From Piscinibacter sp943370595 (GTDB taxonomy: Bacteria > Pseudomonadota > Gammaproteobacteria > Burkholderiales > Burkholderiaceae_C): 64,000 nt of DNA. Below are positions 54,628-62,974 of the stretch, in pieces. A program made the translations under genes and the position numbers. Location: the NCBI GenBank assembly GCA_943370595.1, contig CALRRO020000002.1, positions 124,001 through 188,000 of the forward strand. Direction: 5' to 3'. Numbering within the stretch: the first letter of the stretch is position 1; every line of letters begins with the position of its first letter. Under the pieces are notes generated by a model. The model saw only the letters and a list, made by a program, of their open reading frames with translations, ran no database searches and was not told the DNA's origin.

Positions 54628-55536
54628 ATGTCCCCGGCACCCGCGCGCGCTCCCTTTCTCTGGCCGGCCCTGGCCCTCACCCTCAACGCCCTGGTCTGGG
54701 GCACCTCGTGGTGGCCGTTCCGGCAGCTCGAGCAGCTCGGGCTGCACCCGCTGTGGGCCACGGTGCTGATCTACGCCGTCGCCGCGCTGGTCATCGTCGT
54801 GCTGCGTCCGGGTGCCGTCGGCCAGCTGCTGCGCACGCCGTCGCTGTGGGTGCTGGTGCTGGCCTCGGGCACCACCAACGCCACCTTCAACTGGGCAGTG
54901 ACCATCGGCGACGTGGTGCGCGTGGTGCTGCTGTTCTACCTGATGCCGCTGTGGGCGGTGCTGCTGGCGCGGCTGCTGCTGCACGAGCCGCTAACCCGCC
55001 TGGCCGGCGCGCGCGTGCTGCTGGCGCTGGCCGGCGCAGCCATCGTGCTGTGGCCGGCCGAGCGCAGCGGCTGGGAGGCGCTGCCGCTGCCGCGCTCGCT
55101 GCCCGACTGGCTGGGTGTGATCGGCGGCTTCACCTTCGCGCTGAACAACGTGATGCTGCGCCGCGAGGCGCACCGCCCGGAGGAAGGCCGTGCGCTGGCG
55201 ATGTTCGGCGGCGGCATGGTGGTGGCGGGCGTGCTGGCGATGTCGCTGTCGGCGGCCGGCGCGGTGCCGGCCGTGCCGGCACCGGCCACGGCGTGGGTGG
55301 CCGGCGTCGCCGCGCTGGCGATGCTGTTCCTGGTCGGCAACCTGGCGCTGCAGTACGGCGCGGCAAGGTTGCCGGCCAACGTGACCTCGGTGGTGATGCT
55401 GACGGAGATCCTGTTCGCATCCGCCTCGGCATTCGCGCTCGGTGGCGGCTCGCTCAATGGCCAGCTGCTGCTGGGCGGGGCGTTCATCCTGCTGGCGGCG
55501 CTGCTGTCGACACTGTCGGGCGCCGAGCCCCACTGA
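54628..55536 (+). CDS. EamA/DMT-family transporter
   Basis: A 302-residue inner-membrane protein has ten hydrophobic segments in two EamA repeats, with NALVWGTSWWPFRQLEQLG at the start and ANVTSVVMLTEILFASASAFALGG in the second repeat. It exports or imports metabolites; the substrate is unknown. It is divergent from the SGNH hydrolase, 102 bases apart. Confidence 0.9.
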   Translation: MSPAPARAPFLWPALALTLNALVWGTSWWPFRQLEQLGLHPLWATVLIYAVAALVIVVLRPGAVGQLLRTPSLWVLVLASGTTNATFNWAVTIGDVVRVVLLFYLMPLWAVLLARLLLHEPLTRLAGARVLLALAGAAIVLWPAERSGWEALPLPRSLPDWLGVIGGFTFALNNVMLRREAHRPEEGRALAMFGGGMVVAGVLAMSLSAAGAVPAVPAPATAWVAGVAALAMLFLVGNLALQYGAARLPANVTSVVMLTEILFASASAFALGGGSLNGQLLLGGAFILLAALLSTLSGAEPH

Positions 55537-55539
55537 GAC

Positions 55540-56481
55540 TCAGGCGGGCGCCTGCAGCGAGGCGTCGGCGCTCCACTCGAAGGCCGGGTCGACCTGCAGC
55601 AGCGTGGCGATGAACTCCGCCTCGTGCAGCGGCTTGGTCAGGTAGGCATCGCAGCCGGCCAGCGAGCCGCGCACGCGGTCGGTCGCGCCGTCCAGCCCGG
55701 TGACCATCACGACGATGGTGCGCAGCCCGGCGTTCTGCGCGCCGCGCTGCTTGAGGCGCTGGCACAGCTGCAGGCCGTCGATGCTGCCCGGCGGGCCCAG
55801 CGTGATGTCGAGGAAGGCCATGCCGAAGGTGCGGCGCGAGAGCATGTCCATCGCCGCCTCGCCGGAGTTGCACTCGAGCACGCGGTAGCCCAGCGCGGTC
55901 AGCCGGCGCTTGAGGAACTGGCGGGCGATTGCGCTGTCCTCGACCACCAGCACCTCGCGCCCGCCACCGCCGCGCGGCGCGGGGGCCGGCGTCGCCGGCG
56001 GCTGAGCCACGGCCTGGGCCTTCGGCCGCTGGGGCGGCCGCAGGGCTTCGGGTTCGGGGGGCGGCTCGCGCCGCAGGTCGTCCAGCCCGCCGCGCAGGGT
56101 GTCGATCTCCATCGGATCGAGGTCCATCATCTCGCTGGGCGGCTCGGGTGCGGTCAGGCGCATCTCGACCAGGCCCTCCAGCTCGCGCAGCACGTGCATC
56201 GGGTCGATCGGCCGCGGCAGCCAGGCGGCCGCGCCCAGGGGCGCCTTGGCACCGATGAAGACGGTGTCGTCGAAACGCTGGCCGCGCCGCACGGCGGCGA
56301 CCGAGGCGGGGTGGTCGCCGTCGGCGATCAGGAAGTCGGCCACGCCGACCTCGTCGACCTGGTGGAAGGCCGGCGAACGCTGTGCCGCCAGCCGGAAGAA
56401 CGACGCCAGCGCGTCACGCTCGAAGGACGAGAAGCCCTCGATGGCGACGGTGAAGTGATCGACGAAGCCGGAGTCGGACAT
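55540..56481 (-). CDS. Response regulator with degenerate N-terminal and canonical C-terminal receiver domains
   Basis: A 313-residue protein has no DNA-binding output. The N-terminal part (about 10-110) follows the receiver plan (strands FTVAIEG, ADFLIADGD, DTVFIGA, then WLPRPIDPMHVL) but lacks the phosphoacceptor pattern and has Arg for Lys in the KP pair. A Pro-rich linker (about 130-170) leads to a full receiver (about 175-300) with VVEDS, the Asp in FLDITL, VTG and YLTKPLHE. It would act as a phospho-relay or protein-binding output. Gene is convergent with the EamA gene. Confidence 0.83.
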   Translation of the reverse strand: MSDSGFVDHFTVAIEGFSSFERDALASFFRLAAQRSPAFHQVDEVGVADFLIADGDHPASVAAVRRGQRFDDTVFIGAKAPLGAAAWLPRPIDPMHVLRELEGLVEMRLTAPEPPSEMMDLDPMEIDTLRGGLDDLRREPPPEPEALRPPQRPKAQAVAQPPATPAPAPRGGGGREVLVVEDSAIARQFLKRRLTALGYRVLECNSGEAAMDMLSRRTFGMAFLDITLGPPGSIDGLQLCQRLKQRGAQNAGLRTIVVMVTGLDGATDRVRGSLAGCDAYLTKPLHEAEFIATLLQVDPAFEWSADASLQAPA

Positions 56482-56600
56482 GGCCGTGGATCATCGCGCC
56501 GGCTGAACCGGCGTCAAGCAAGGCAATTGGGGATTGCCGGTTCTTCACGGTGATTCCTCACGGCGGCGATTACCATCGTGGCTTCACGCCCGGAGGAGTC

Positions 56601-57092
56601 ATGGCCCAGCCCAGCATCTACGATTTCGAGGCCCTGTCGATCGAAGGCAAGCCCGCCCACCTGTCGACCCAGCGCGGCCGCGTGCTGCTGATCGTCAACA
56701 CCGCCAGCCAGTGCGGCTTCACGCCGCAGTTCGGCGGGCTCGAGCAGCTGTGGAAGGACTACCGCGACCGCGGCCTGGTAGTGGTCGGCTTCCCGAGCAA
56801 CGAGTTCGGCGGCCAGGACCCGGGCGGCAACGGCGAGATCGCCACCTTCTGCGAGCGCAACTTCGGCGTCAGCTTCCCGATGATGGCCAAGGTCGAGGTC
56901 AACGGCGACAGCGCCCACCCGCTGTGGAAGTTCCTCACCCGCGAGGCGCCCGGCCTGCTCGGCTCGCAGGCGGTGAAGTGGAACTTCACCAAGTTCCTGG
57001 TCGGCCGCGACGGCCGCGTGCTCAAGCGCTATGCGCCGAACGACACGCCCGAGTCGCTGCGCAAGGACATCGAAGCCGCGCTGGCGGCCTGA
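56601..57092 (+). CDS. Glutathione/thioredoxin peroxidase (BtuE/Gpx type)
   Basis: A 163-residue cytosolic peroxidase has Cys38 in the place of selenocysteine (NTASQCGFTPQF) and the Gln72, Trp127 and Asn128 partners in GFPSNEFGGQ and KWNFTKF. Cys84 may be the resolving cysteine of a thioredoxin-dependent cycle. A GGAGGAG ribosome site sets the ATG at 56601. It is 22 bases before the aminotransferase gene. Confidence 0.92.
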   Translation: MAQPSIYDFEALSIEGKPAHLSTQRGRVLLIVNTASQCGFTPQFGGLEQLWKDYRDRGLVVVGFPSNEFGGQDPGGNGEIATFCERNFGVSFPMMAKVEVNGDSAHPLWKFLTREAPGLLGSQAVKWNFTKFLVGRDGRVLKRYAPNDTPESLRKDIEAALAA

Positions 57093-57114
57093 CCCCGAAC
57101 CCCTCACGACACCC

Positions 57115-58305
57115 ATGTTCTCCCACGTCGAACCCTTTGCCGGCGACCCGATCCTCAGCCTCAACGAGGACTTCCAGAAGGACCCGCGGCCGCACAAGAT
57201 CAACCTGTCGATCGGCATCTACTTCGACGACGCCGGGCGCATCCCGGTGCTGGAGTCGGTCAAGCTCGCCGAGGCGAAGGTGGTCGCCGCCGGCGGCCCC
57301 AAGCCCTACCTGCCGATCGAAGGTGCGGCGAACTTCCGCGCCGCGGTGCAGGCGCTGCTCTTCGGTGCCGGCCACGAGGCCGTGACCAGCGGCCGCGTGG
57401 CGACCATCCAGTCGGTCGGCTCGTCGGGCGGCCTGAAGGTCGGCGCCGACTTCATCGCGCGCTGGTTCCCAGGCAGCGGCGTCTGGGTCAGCGACCCGAC
57501 CTGGGACAACCACCGCTCGATGTTCGAAGGCGCCGGCATCGCGGTGAAGACCTACCCGTACTACGACGCGGCCAACGGCGGCGTGCGCTTCGCCGACATG
57601 CTCGCCGCCCTGGAACAGCTGCCCGCGAAGAGCATCGTGCTGCTGCACGCCTGCTGTCACAACCCGACCGGCGTCGACCTGACGCGCGCGCAGTGGGACG
57701 AGCTGATCCCGCTGCTGAAACGCCGCAACCTCATCCCCTACCTCGACCTGGCCTACCAGGGCTTCGGCGACGGCATCGCCGAAGACGCCTACGCGATCCG
57801 CGCGATCGCCGTAGCGGGGTTGCCTGCCTTCGTCGCCAACTCCTTCTCCAAGAGCATGAGCGTCTACGGCGAGCGCGCCGGTGCGCTCAGCGTGGTCTGC
57901 CCGGATGCGGCGCAGGCCGCGCTGGTGCTCGGCCAGCTCAAGTTCACCGTGCGGCGCAACTACTCCAGCCCGCCGATCCACGGCGGCCAGATCGTCGCCC
58001 GCGTGCTCACCGACCCCGAGCTGCGCCCGCTGTGGGAGGGCGAGCTCGCCGCGATGCGCACGCGCATGCTGGCGATGCGGCAGCAGCTGCATGCGGTGCT
58101 CAGCGCCAAGCTGCCGGGCCGCGATGTCGGCTACTTCCTCAGCCAGCGCGGCATGTTCAGCTACACCGGCCTGTCCGCCGCGCAGGTGGACCGGCTGCGC
58201 GAGGAGTTCGCGGTCTACCTGATCCGCTCCGGCCGGCTGTGCGTGGCCGGCCTGAACAGCGGCAACGTCGAGGCCACGGCGAGCGCCATGGCCGCCGTGA
58301 TGTGA
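57115..58305 (+). CDS. tyrB: Aromatic/aspartate aminotransferase (class I)
   Basis: A 396-residue PLP enzyme opens MFSHVEPFAGDPILSLNEDFQKDPRPHKINLSIG, as in TyrB/AspC. The cofactor lysine is in NSFSKSMSVYGERAG and the substrate-binding Arg is near VKLKFTVRRNYSSPP. It transfers amino groups between aromatic amino acids or aspartate and 2-oxoglutarate. It may share a transcript with the glutathione peroxidase gene. Confidence 0.92.
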   Translation: MFSHVEPFAGDPILSLNEDFQKDPRPHKINLSIGIYFDDAGRIPVLESVKLAEAKVVAAGGPKPYLPIEGAANFRAAVQALLFGAGHEAVTSGRVATIQSVGSSGGLKVGADFIARWFPGSGVWVSDPTWDNHRSMFEGAGIAVKTYPYYDAANGGVRFADMLAALEQLPAKSIVLLHACCHNPTGVDLTRAQWDELIPLLKRRNLIPYLDLAYQGFGDGIAEDAYAIRAIAVAGLPAFVANSFSKSMSVYGERAGALSVVCPDAAQAALVLGQLKFTVRRNYSSPPIHGGQIVARVLTDPELRPLWEGELAAMRTRMLAMRQQLHAVLSAKLPGRDVGYFLSQRGMFSYTGLSAAQVDRLREEFAVYLIRSGRLCVAGLNSGNVEATASAMAAVM

Positions 58306-58386
58306 CATCGATCAAGTCGGCGGGCGGGGTGATAAGAGTTCCTTAAACCCGCGCCGCGACCATGGCGACATCCACCAGGAGTCGCC

Positions 58387-58776
58387 ATGAGAACTCGCCA
58401 CGCTTTCCTGATCGCCTTCGCGCTGGCCGCCGCGGCCGGCGCACAGGCTGCCACCCCCGCCGAACAGCTCACCGGCTACAGCGCCGCCGCCAAGGTCGCC
58501 GCCGACCCGGCACGCGGCCAGAAGTTCTTCACCACCCAAGGCCCGAAGGACTGGAGCTGCTCGTCCTGCCACGGCGCAACGCCCACCGGCACCGGCAAGC
58601 ACGCCTCGACCGGCAAGCCCATCCAGCCGCTCGCACCGGCGGCCAATCCGGAACGCTTCGCCGACGCCGCGAAGACCGAGAAGTGGTTCCGCCGCAACTG
58701 CAACGACGTGCTCGGCCGCGAGTGCAGCGCCGGCGAGAAGGCCGATGTGCTGGCCTGGCTGATGACGCTCAAGTGA
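58387..58776 (+). CDS. shp: SHP-type (DUF1924) high-spin cytochrome c
   Basis: A 129-residue periplasmic protein has a signal peptide ending in GAQA, heme site CSSCH at 58-62, and Asn87, which may be the sixth heme ligand as in Rhodobacter SHP. Cys105 and Cys113 can form the disulfide known in SHP. SHP binds oxygen and nitric oxide at the heme and has NO dioxygenase activity. It is the first gene of a shp-dhc-cytochrome b561 operon. The ribosome site GGAG lies before the ATG. Confidence 0.9.
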   Translation: MRTRHAFLIAFALAAAAGAQAATPAEQLTGYSAAAKVAADPARGQKFFTTQGPKDWSCSSCHGATPTGTGKHASTGKPIQPLAPAANPERFADAAKTEKWFRRNCNDVLGRECSAGEKADVLAWLMTLK

Positions 58777-58792
58777 AGCCGGGAGAACCACG

Positions 58793-59260
58793 ATGAACAT
58801 CACCTCCTCCCTGCTCGCCGCACTCGCGCTGGCGATGCTGACCGCCACCGCCGCGCACGCCGACGGCCATGGCCGCGCCATCGTGCTGCTGCCCGCCTAC
58901 GTGCAGGAGTGCGGCGCCTGCCACGCACCGTATCCGCCGGGCCTGCTGCCCAACGAATCGTGGCAGCGGCTGATGAGCAACCTGCCGAAGCACTACGGCA
59001 CCGATGCCTCGCTCGACGCGCCGACGCAGAAGGCCTTGAGCACCTGGCTGACCGCCACGGCCGGCACCGGCAAGCGCGCCCGCAGCGCACCGCCGGAAGA
59101 CCGCATCACCCGCGGCGACTGGTTCGTCCGCGAGCACCGCGAGGTGCCGAAGGCCGCCTGGACGCGCGCCTCGATCAAGAGCGCCTCCAACTGCGGCGCC
59201 TGCCACGAGGGTGCGGCGCAGGGCCTGTACGACGAGGACGGCGTGCGCATCCCGCGCTGA
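58793..59260 (+). CDS. Periplasmic diheme cytochrome c (DHC type)
   Basis: A 155-residue protein has a signal peptide (1-23) and two heme sites: CGACH at 40-44 and CGACH at 134-138. DHC proteins pass electrons from the membrane cytochrome b to SHP. The order shp-dhc-cytb is the known arrangement. A GGGAG site precedes the ATG. Spacing to both neighbours is 16 bases. Confidence 0.9.
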   Translation: MNITSSLLAALALAMLTATAAHADGHGRAIVLLPAYVQECGACHAPYPPGLLPNESWQRLMSNLPKHYGTDASLDAPTQKALSTWLTATAGTGKRARSAPPEDRITRGDWFVREHREVPKAAWTRASIKSASNCGACHEGAAQGLYDEDGVRIPR

Positions 59261-59276
59261 GCCGAAGGAGACTCCC

Positions 59277-59960
59277 ATGACCACCGAGACCCGTTCTTCC
59301 GCCCTGGTGTGGGATGCGCCCGTGCGCGTCTTCCACTGGCTGCTGGTGCTGTGCTTCGCCGGCGCCTGGCTCACTGCCGAGAGCGAGCACTGGCGCCTCG
59401 TCCACGTGACGCTGGGCTACACCATGGCCGGCCTGGCCGCCTTCCGCGTGATCTGGGGCCTGGTCGGCACGCAGCACGCCCGCTTCGCCAGCTTCGTGCG
59501 CGGGCCGCGGGCCGTGTGGGCCTACCTGCGCTCGCTGGTCGGCCCGCGGCCCGAGCACCACACCGGCCACAACCCGGCCGGCGCGCTGGCCATCGTCGGC
59601 CTGCTCGGCTTGATCGCGCTCACGGCGGCCAGCGGCTGGGCCACCTACAGTGAGCTCGGCGGGGAATGGCTGGAGGATCTGCACGAAGTCGCCGCCAACG
59701 CGCTGATGGTGCTGGTGGTGGTGCACATCGCCGGCGTGGTGGTGGGCAGCGTCGTGCACCGCGAGAATCTGGTGCGCGCCATGTTCACCGGCCGCAAGCC
59801 CGCGGCGCCGGCCGAGGGCATCCGCCGCGGCTGGGCCACGCTGGCGGTGGTGATGCTCGCAGCGGTGCTCGGCTTCTGGTGGGTGCAGTGGCAATCGGCT
59901 CCGGCCGATGCCGGCGGCCAGATGAGCCAGCTGCAGACGAAACCGCACGACGACGACTGA
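59277..59960 (+). CDS. Cytochrome b561-type membrane protein
   Basis: A 227-residue inner-membrane protein has four hydrophobic segments with heme-binding His residues in RVFHWLLV, HVTLGYTM, EVAANALMVLVVVHIAG and elsewhere. It takes electrons from quinol and gives them to the diheme cytochrome. An AAGGAG site fixes the ATG at 59277. The C-terminal 30 residues are a soluble tail. Confidence 0.9.
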   Translation: MTTETRSSALVWDAPVRVFHWLLVLCFAGAWLTAESEHWRLVHVTLGYTMAGLAAFRVIWGLVGTQHARFASFVRGPRAVWAYLRSLVGPRPEHHTGHNPAGALAIVGLLGLIALTAASGWATYSELGGEWLEDLHEVAANALMVLVVVHIAGVVVGSVVHRENLVRAMFTGRKPAAPAEGIRRGWATLAVVMLAAVLGFWWVQWQSAPADAGGQMSQLQTKPHDDD

Positions 59961-59973
59961 ACCGGACGAGGCA

Positions 59974-60639
59974 ATGCGCATCCTGCTCGTGGAAGACGAC
60001 ATGCTGCTCGGCGACGGCCTGCGCGCCGGGCTGCGCCAGCTCGGCTTCCAGGTCGACTGGGTGCGCGACGGCCAGGCCGCCGAGCGAGAACTGCGCAGCG
60101 CCAGCCACGATGCGGCGGTGCTCGACCTCGGGCTGCCGATGAAGGACGGCATGGACGTGCTGCACGCCGTGCGCGCCGAGGGCGTCAAGCTCCCGGTGCT
60201 GGTGCTGACGGCGCGCGACGCGGTCAGCGAACGCATCCGCGGCCTCGACCTCGGCGCCGACGACTACGTGCTCAAGCCGGTCGACCTGCACGAGCTGGCC
60301 GCACGGCTGCGTGCGCTGGTGCGCCGCGCCCACGGCGTGGCCGAGCAGCAGCTGAGCGTCGACGACGTGGTGCTCGACGTCGCCAAGCGCCAGGTCACGC
60401 TCGCCGGCGAGCCGGTGAGCCTGTCGGCCCGCGAGTTCGACGTGCTGCACGCGCTGATGCTGGCCGACGGCCGCGTGCTTTCTCGCGAACAGCTCGAGCA
60501 GCGCATCTACGGCTGGGGCCAGGAGGTGGAGAGCAACGCGGTCGAGGTGCATGTGCACCACCTGCGCCGCAAGCTGAAGCCCTCGCTGATCCAGACCGTG
60601 CGTGGCATCGGCTACGCGATCACCCGCACGCCCTCGTGA
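59974..60639 (+). CDS. OmpR-family response regulator (QseB-like)
   Basis: A 221-residue regulator has a receiver with phosphoacceptor Asp51 and Lys near GADDYVLKPVD, then a winged-helix DNA-binding domain with AREFDVLHALM and ESNAVEVHVHHLRRKL. It is 13 bases after the cytochrome b gene and overlaps its sensor gene by four bases, so the operon carries its own regulation. Confidence 0.93.
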   Translation: MRILLVEDDMLLGDGLRAGLRQLGFQVDWVRDGQAAERELRSASHDAAVLDLGLPMKDGMDVLHAVRAEGVKLPVLVLTARDAVSERIRGLDLGADDYVLKPVDLHELAARLRALVRRAHGVAEQQLSVDDVVLDVAKRQVTLAGEPVSLSAREFDVLHALMLADGRVLSREQLEQRIYGWGQEVESNAVEVHVHHLRRKLKPSLIQTVRGIGYAITRTPS

Positions 60640-61991
60640 AGCTGCCGAACTCGCTCCAGGCCCGCGTGCTCGCGCTGGTGCTCGCCACCGTCAGCGTGGT
60701 GTGGCTGGCCGCGGCCGCCTTCACCTGGCGCGAGGCGCACGGCGAGCTCGACGAGCTGCTCGACGGCCACCTCGCCCAGGCCGCGGCGCTGCTGATCGTG
60801 CGCCAGGTCGACGACATCGAGGATGCCGAGCACGACGCGGGCATCGACGCACCCACGCTGCACCGCCACGCACCCAAGGTGGCCTTCCAGATCTGGCACG
60901 AGGGCCGGCTGGTGGCGCGATCGGCCAACGCACCGGCCGCGCCGATGTCCGAACTGCGCAGCGGCTTCACCACGCCGAAGATCGGCCGCGAGCGCTGGCG
61001 CGTGTTCGCCGCACGCGGTGGCGAGCGCGACGTGCAGGTCTACGTGGGCGAGCAGCTCGACTCGCGCGAATCCATCCTCGAAGGGCTGCTGAGCGGGCTG
61101 CTCGGGCCGATCCTGGTGGCGCTGCCGCTGATGGCGCTGCTGCTGTGGTGGGCGGTGCACCGCGCCTTGCTGCCGCTGCGCCGCATCGGCCGCGCCATCG
61201 GCGAGCGCCAGCCGCAGGCGCTGCAGCCGATCCCGGCCGGCGTGGCCGGTGACGACCCGCTGCCCAGCGAGATCGTGCCGCTGGTCAGCGCGCTCAACGA
61301 CCTGTTCGCACGCATCGCCGCGCTGCTGGACAGCGAGCGCCGCTTCACCGCCGACGCGGCGCACGAGCTGCGCACGCCGATTGCCGCGATCCGTGCGCAG
61401 GCGCAGGTGGCACAGGGCGCCGGCAGCGACGATACGGCACGGGCGCAGGCGCTGGCGGCCACGCTGGCCGGCTGCGACCGTGCGACGCGCCTGGTCGAGC
61501 AGCTGCTGACGCTGGCGCGGCTGGAGTCCGCTGCCGAGGGGCCGCAGGAGACGGTCGACCTGTCTGCCATCGCGCGCGACCTGCTGGCCGGCCTCGCGCC
61601 GGGCGCCATCGCGCGGGGGCAGTCGCTCGAGCTGGACGCGGACGCTGTCATGTCGGTGCGCGGCAGTGCGACGCTGCTGTCGGTGCTGCTGCGCAACCTC
61701 GTCGACAACGCACTGCGCTACAGCCCCGATGGGGCCCGTGTCGTGGTGAGCATCGTGCGCGAGAGCGACCGCGTCGTTCTGCGCGTCGACGACAGTGGCG
61801 CCGGTCTGAGCGACGAACAACGCTCGCGCCTGGGCGAACGCTTCTTCCGCGTGCTCGGCACGGCGGCGCCGGGCAGCGGCCTGGGCTGGTCGATCGTGCG
61901 GCGGATCGCGGCGGTGCATGGGGCGCAGGTCGAGACCGCGCAGTCGGTGGCGCTGGGCGGGCTCGCGGTGAGGGTGAGCTTCCCGGGCTGA
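60636..61991 (+). CDS. Membrane sensor histidine kinase (QseC-like)
   Basis: A 451-residue kinase has two membrane helices (about 10-30 and 155-175) around a periplasmic sensor, a HAMP stretch, phospho-His243 in DAAHELRTPIAAIR, N-box NLVDNALRYS, DSGAGL and GSGLGWSIVRRI. It starts with GTG, overlapping the regulator stop (GTGA). It probably tunes the SHP cytochrome operon to a periplasmic redox or ligand cue. Confidence 0.93.
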   Translation: MKLPNSLQARVLALVLATVSVVWLAAAAFTWREAHGELDELLDGHLAQAAALLIVRQVDDIEDAEHDAGIDAPTLHRHAPKVAFQIWHEGRLVARSANAPAAPMSELRSGFTTPKIGRERWRVFAARGGERDVQVYVGEQLDSRESILEGLLSGLLGPILVALPLMALLLWWAVHRALLPLRRIGRAIGERQPQALQPIPAGVAGDDPLPSEIVPLVSALNDLFARIAALLDSERRFTADAAHELRTPIAAIRAQAQVAQGAGSDDTARAQALAATLAGCDRATRLVEQLLTLARLESAAEGPQETVDLSAIARDLLAGLAPGAIARGQSLELDADAVMSVRGSATLLSVLLRNLVDNALRYSPDGARVVVSIVRESDRVVLRVDDSGAGLSDEQRSRLGERFFRVLGTAAPGSGLGWSIVRRIAAVHGAQVETAQSVALGGLAVRVSFPG

Positions 61992-62188
61992 TGCCGTTCG
62001 GCGGCGAGCGCGCCGCTTGCGTGAGCGGCAGCTCTCGACCCATGGCGGGCATCCAAGCTCCGGCGTCGCAGGCTGCAGAGCGGTCACCTGAAGCTGCCGC
62101 CGCGATTGCACGAAGCAGCGCGTCCAACCGCCACATGCGCCTCGAAGGAGAGGGCTGCCCCGTCAAGCAGAGCGCGCTCCAGCTTTGG
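61992..62188. other. Intergenic region with less codon-like, slightly less GC-rich sequence
   Basis: The 197-base gap after the sensor gene has no gene on either strand. It holds inverted GGCAGCT (near 62027) and AGCTGCC (near 62092) arms and a text beginning AGCTCTCGACCC that resembles dispersed intergenic elements of beta-proteobacteria. It marks the border to the Dps cluster. Confidence 0.4.
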
Positions 62189-62446
62189 TCAGCGGGAGCC
62201 GCTGTCTGGGGCGGGTTGGCAGAGGGACTGCGACAACCATTCCGCGGGCAAGGCCCAGTCCGCGTCAGCCGCAATGGCTTCACGCAGGAAAGCGGCTTGA
62301 GCCGGGGTCCACACGGGCGCATCCGGCAGCTCGCGGCCCAGGGACGCGGGCCGGTGCTGCGCAATGAATGCATCGATCTCCGACGGCGTGGACGCCAGCC
62401 CCAGCTGATCGAAGAGCTCGGCGATGGTGTGGTGTCCGCTGTCCAT
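62189..62446 (-). CDS. DUF2789-type small protein
   Basis: An 85-residue cytosolic protein opens MDSGHHTIAELFDQLGL and has IDAFIAQHRP and WTPAQAAFLREAIAADADWA, the DUF2789 pattern. No function is known. It is 12 bases after dps on the same strand, so probably co-expressed with it. Confidence 0.88.
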   Translation of the reverse strand: MDSGHHTIAELFDQLGLASTPSEIDAFIAQHRPASLGRELPDAPVWTPAQAAFLREAIAADADWALPAEWLSQSLCQPAPDSGSR

Positions 62447-62458
62447 GCCTGCGCTCCT

Positions 62459-62974
62459 CTAAGTGCGGCCGCATTCGAACAGGAACCACGCCCGCCGTTC
62501 GGTCTCATCCATCCAGTTCTCCACCAGGCTCGCGCTGGCCACATCGCCGTGCTCGTCGCACAGCGCATGCACTGCGCGCAACCAATCGGCCAGACGGCGG
62601 TTGTCGTCGCACAGTTCCGCCAGCATGCTGGCAGGTTGCACGAGGTCGGCATCGTTGTCCGCCAGGCGCTGAAGGCGCGCGATGTGGCCGATCGAGTGCA
62701 AGGTCCCGCCTCCGAGCTTGCGCACGCGCTCGGCCAAGGCGTCGGTCATGTCCAGCAGTTGACTGGACTGGTCGTCCAGCAGCGCGTGGTAGCTGGGAAA
62801 CGACGGCCCCCACATGTGCCAGTGGAAGTTCTTCGTCTTCAGGTACAGCGCGAACACGTCGGCCAGCAGCTGGTTCAGCGCCGCGCTCAGGTCCTTGCGC
62901 GCATCCGCACCCAGCCCGTTGGGCGTGGTCAGCGGGGCGGTGCGGTGGCGTTGTGCAGCGACGATGTCTTTCAT
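62459..62974 (-). CDS. dps: Dps-family DNA-binding ferritin-like protein
   Basis: A 171-residue protein forms a 12-mer that stores iron and shields DNA during stress. The ferroxidase site is seen in TKNFHWHMWGPSFPSYHALLDDQ (His, Asp) with a second part in the ADNDADLVQPAS region. A short basic N-terminus is present. The ATG at 62974 overlaps the stop of the MFS gene by four bases. Confidence 0.92.
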   Translation of the reverse strand: MKDIVAAQRHRTAPLTTPNGLGADARKDLSAALNQLLADVFALYLKTKNFHWHMWGPSFPSYHALLDDQSSQLLDMTDALAERVRKLGGGTLHSIGHIARLQRLADNDADLVQPASMLAELCDDNRRLADWLRAVHALCDEHGDVASASLVENWMDETERRAWFLFECGRT

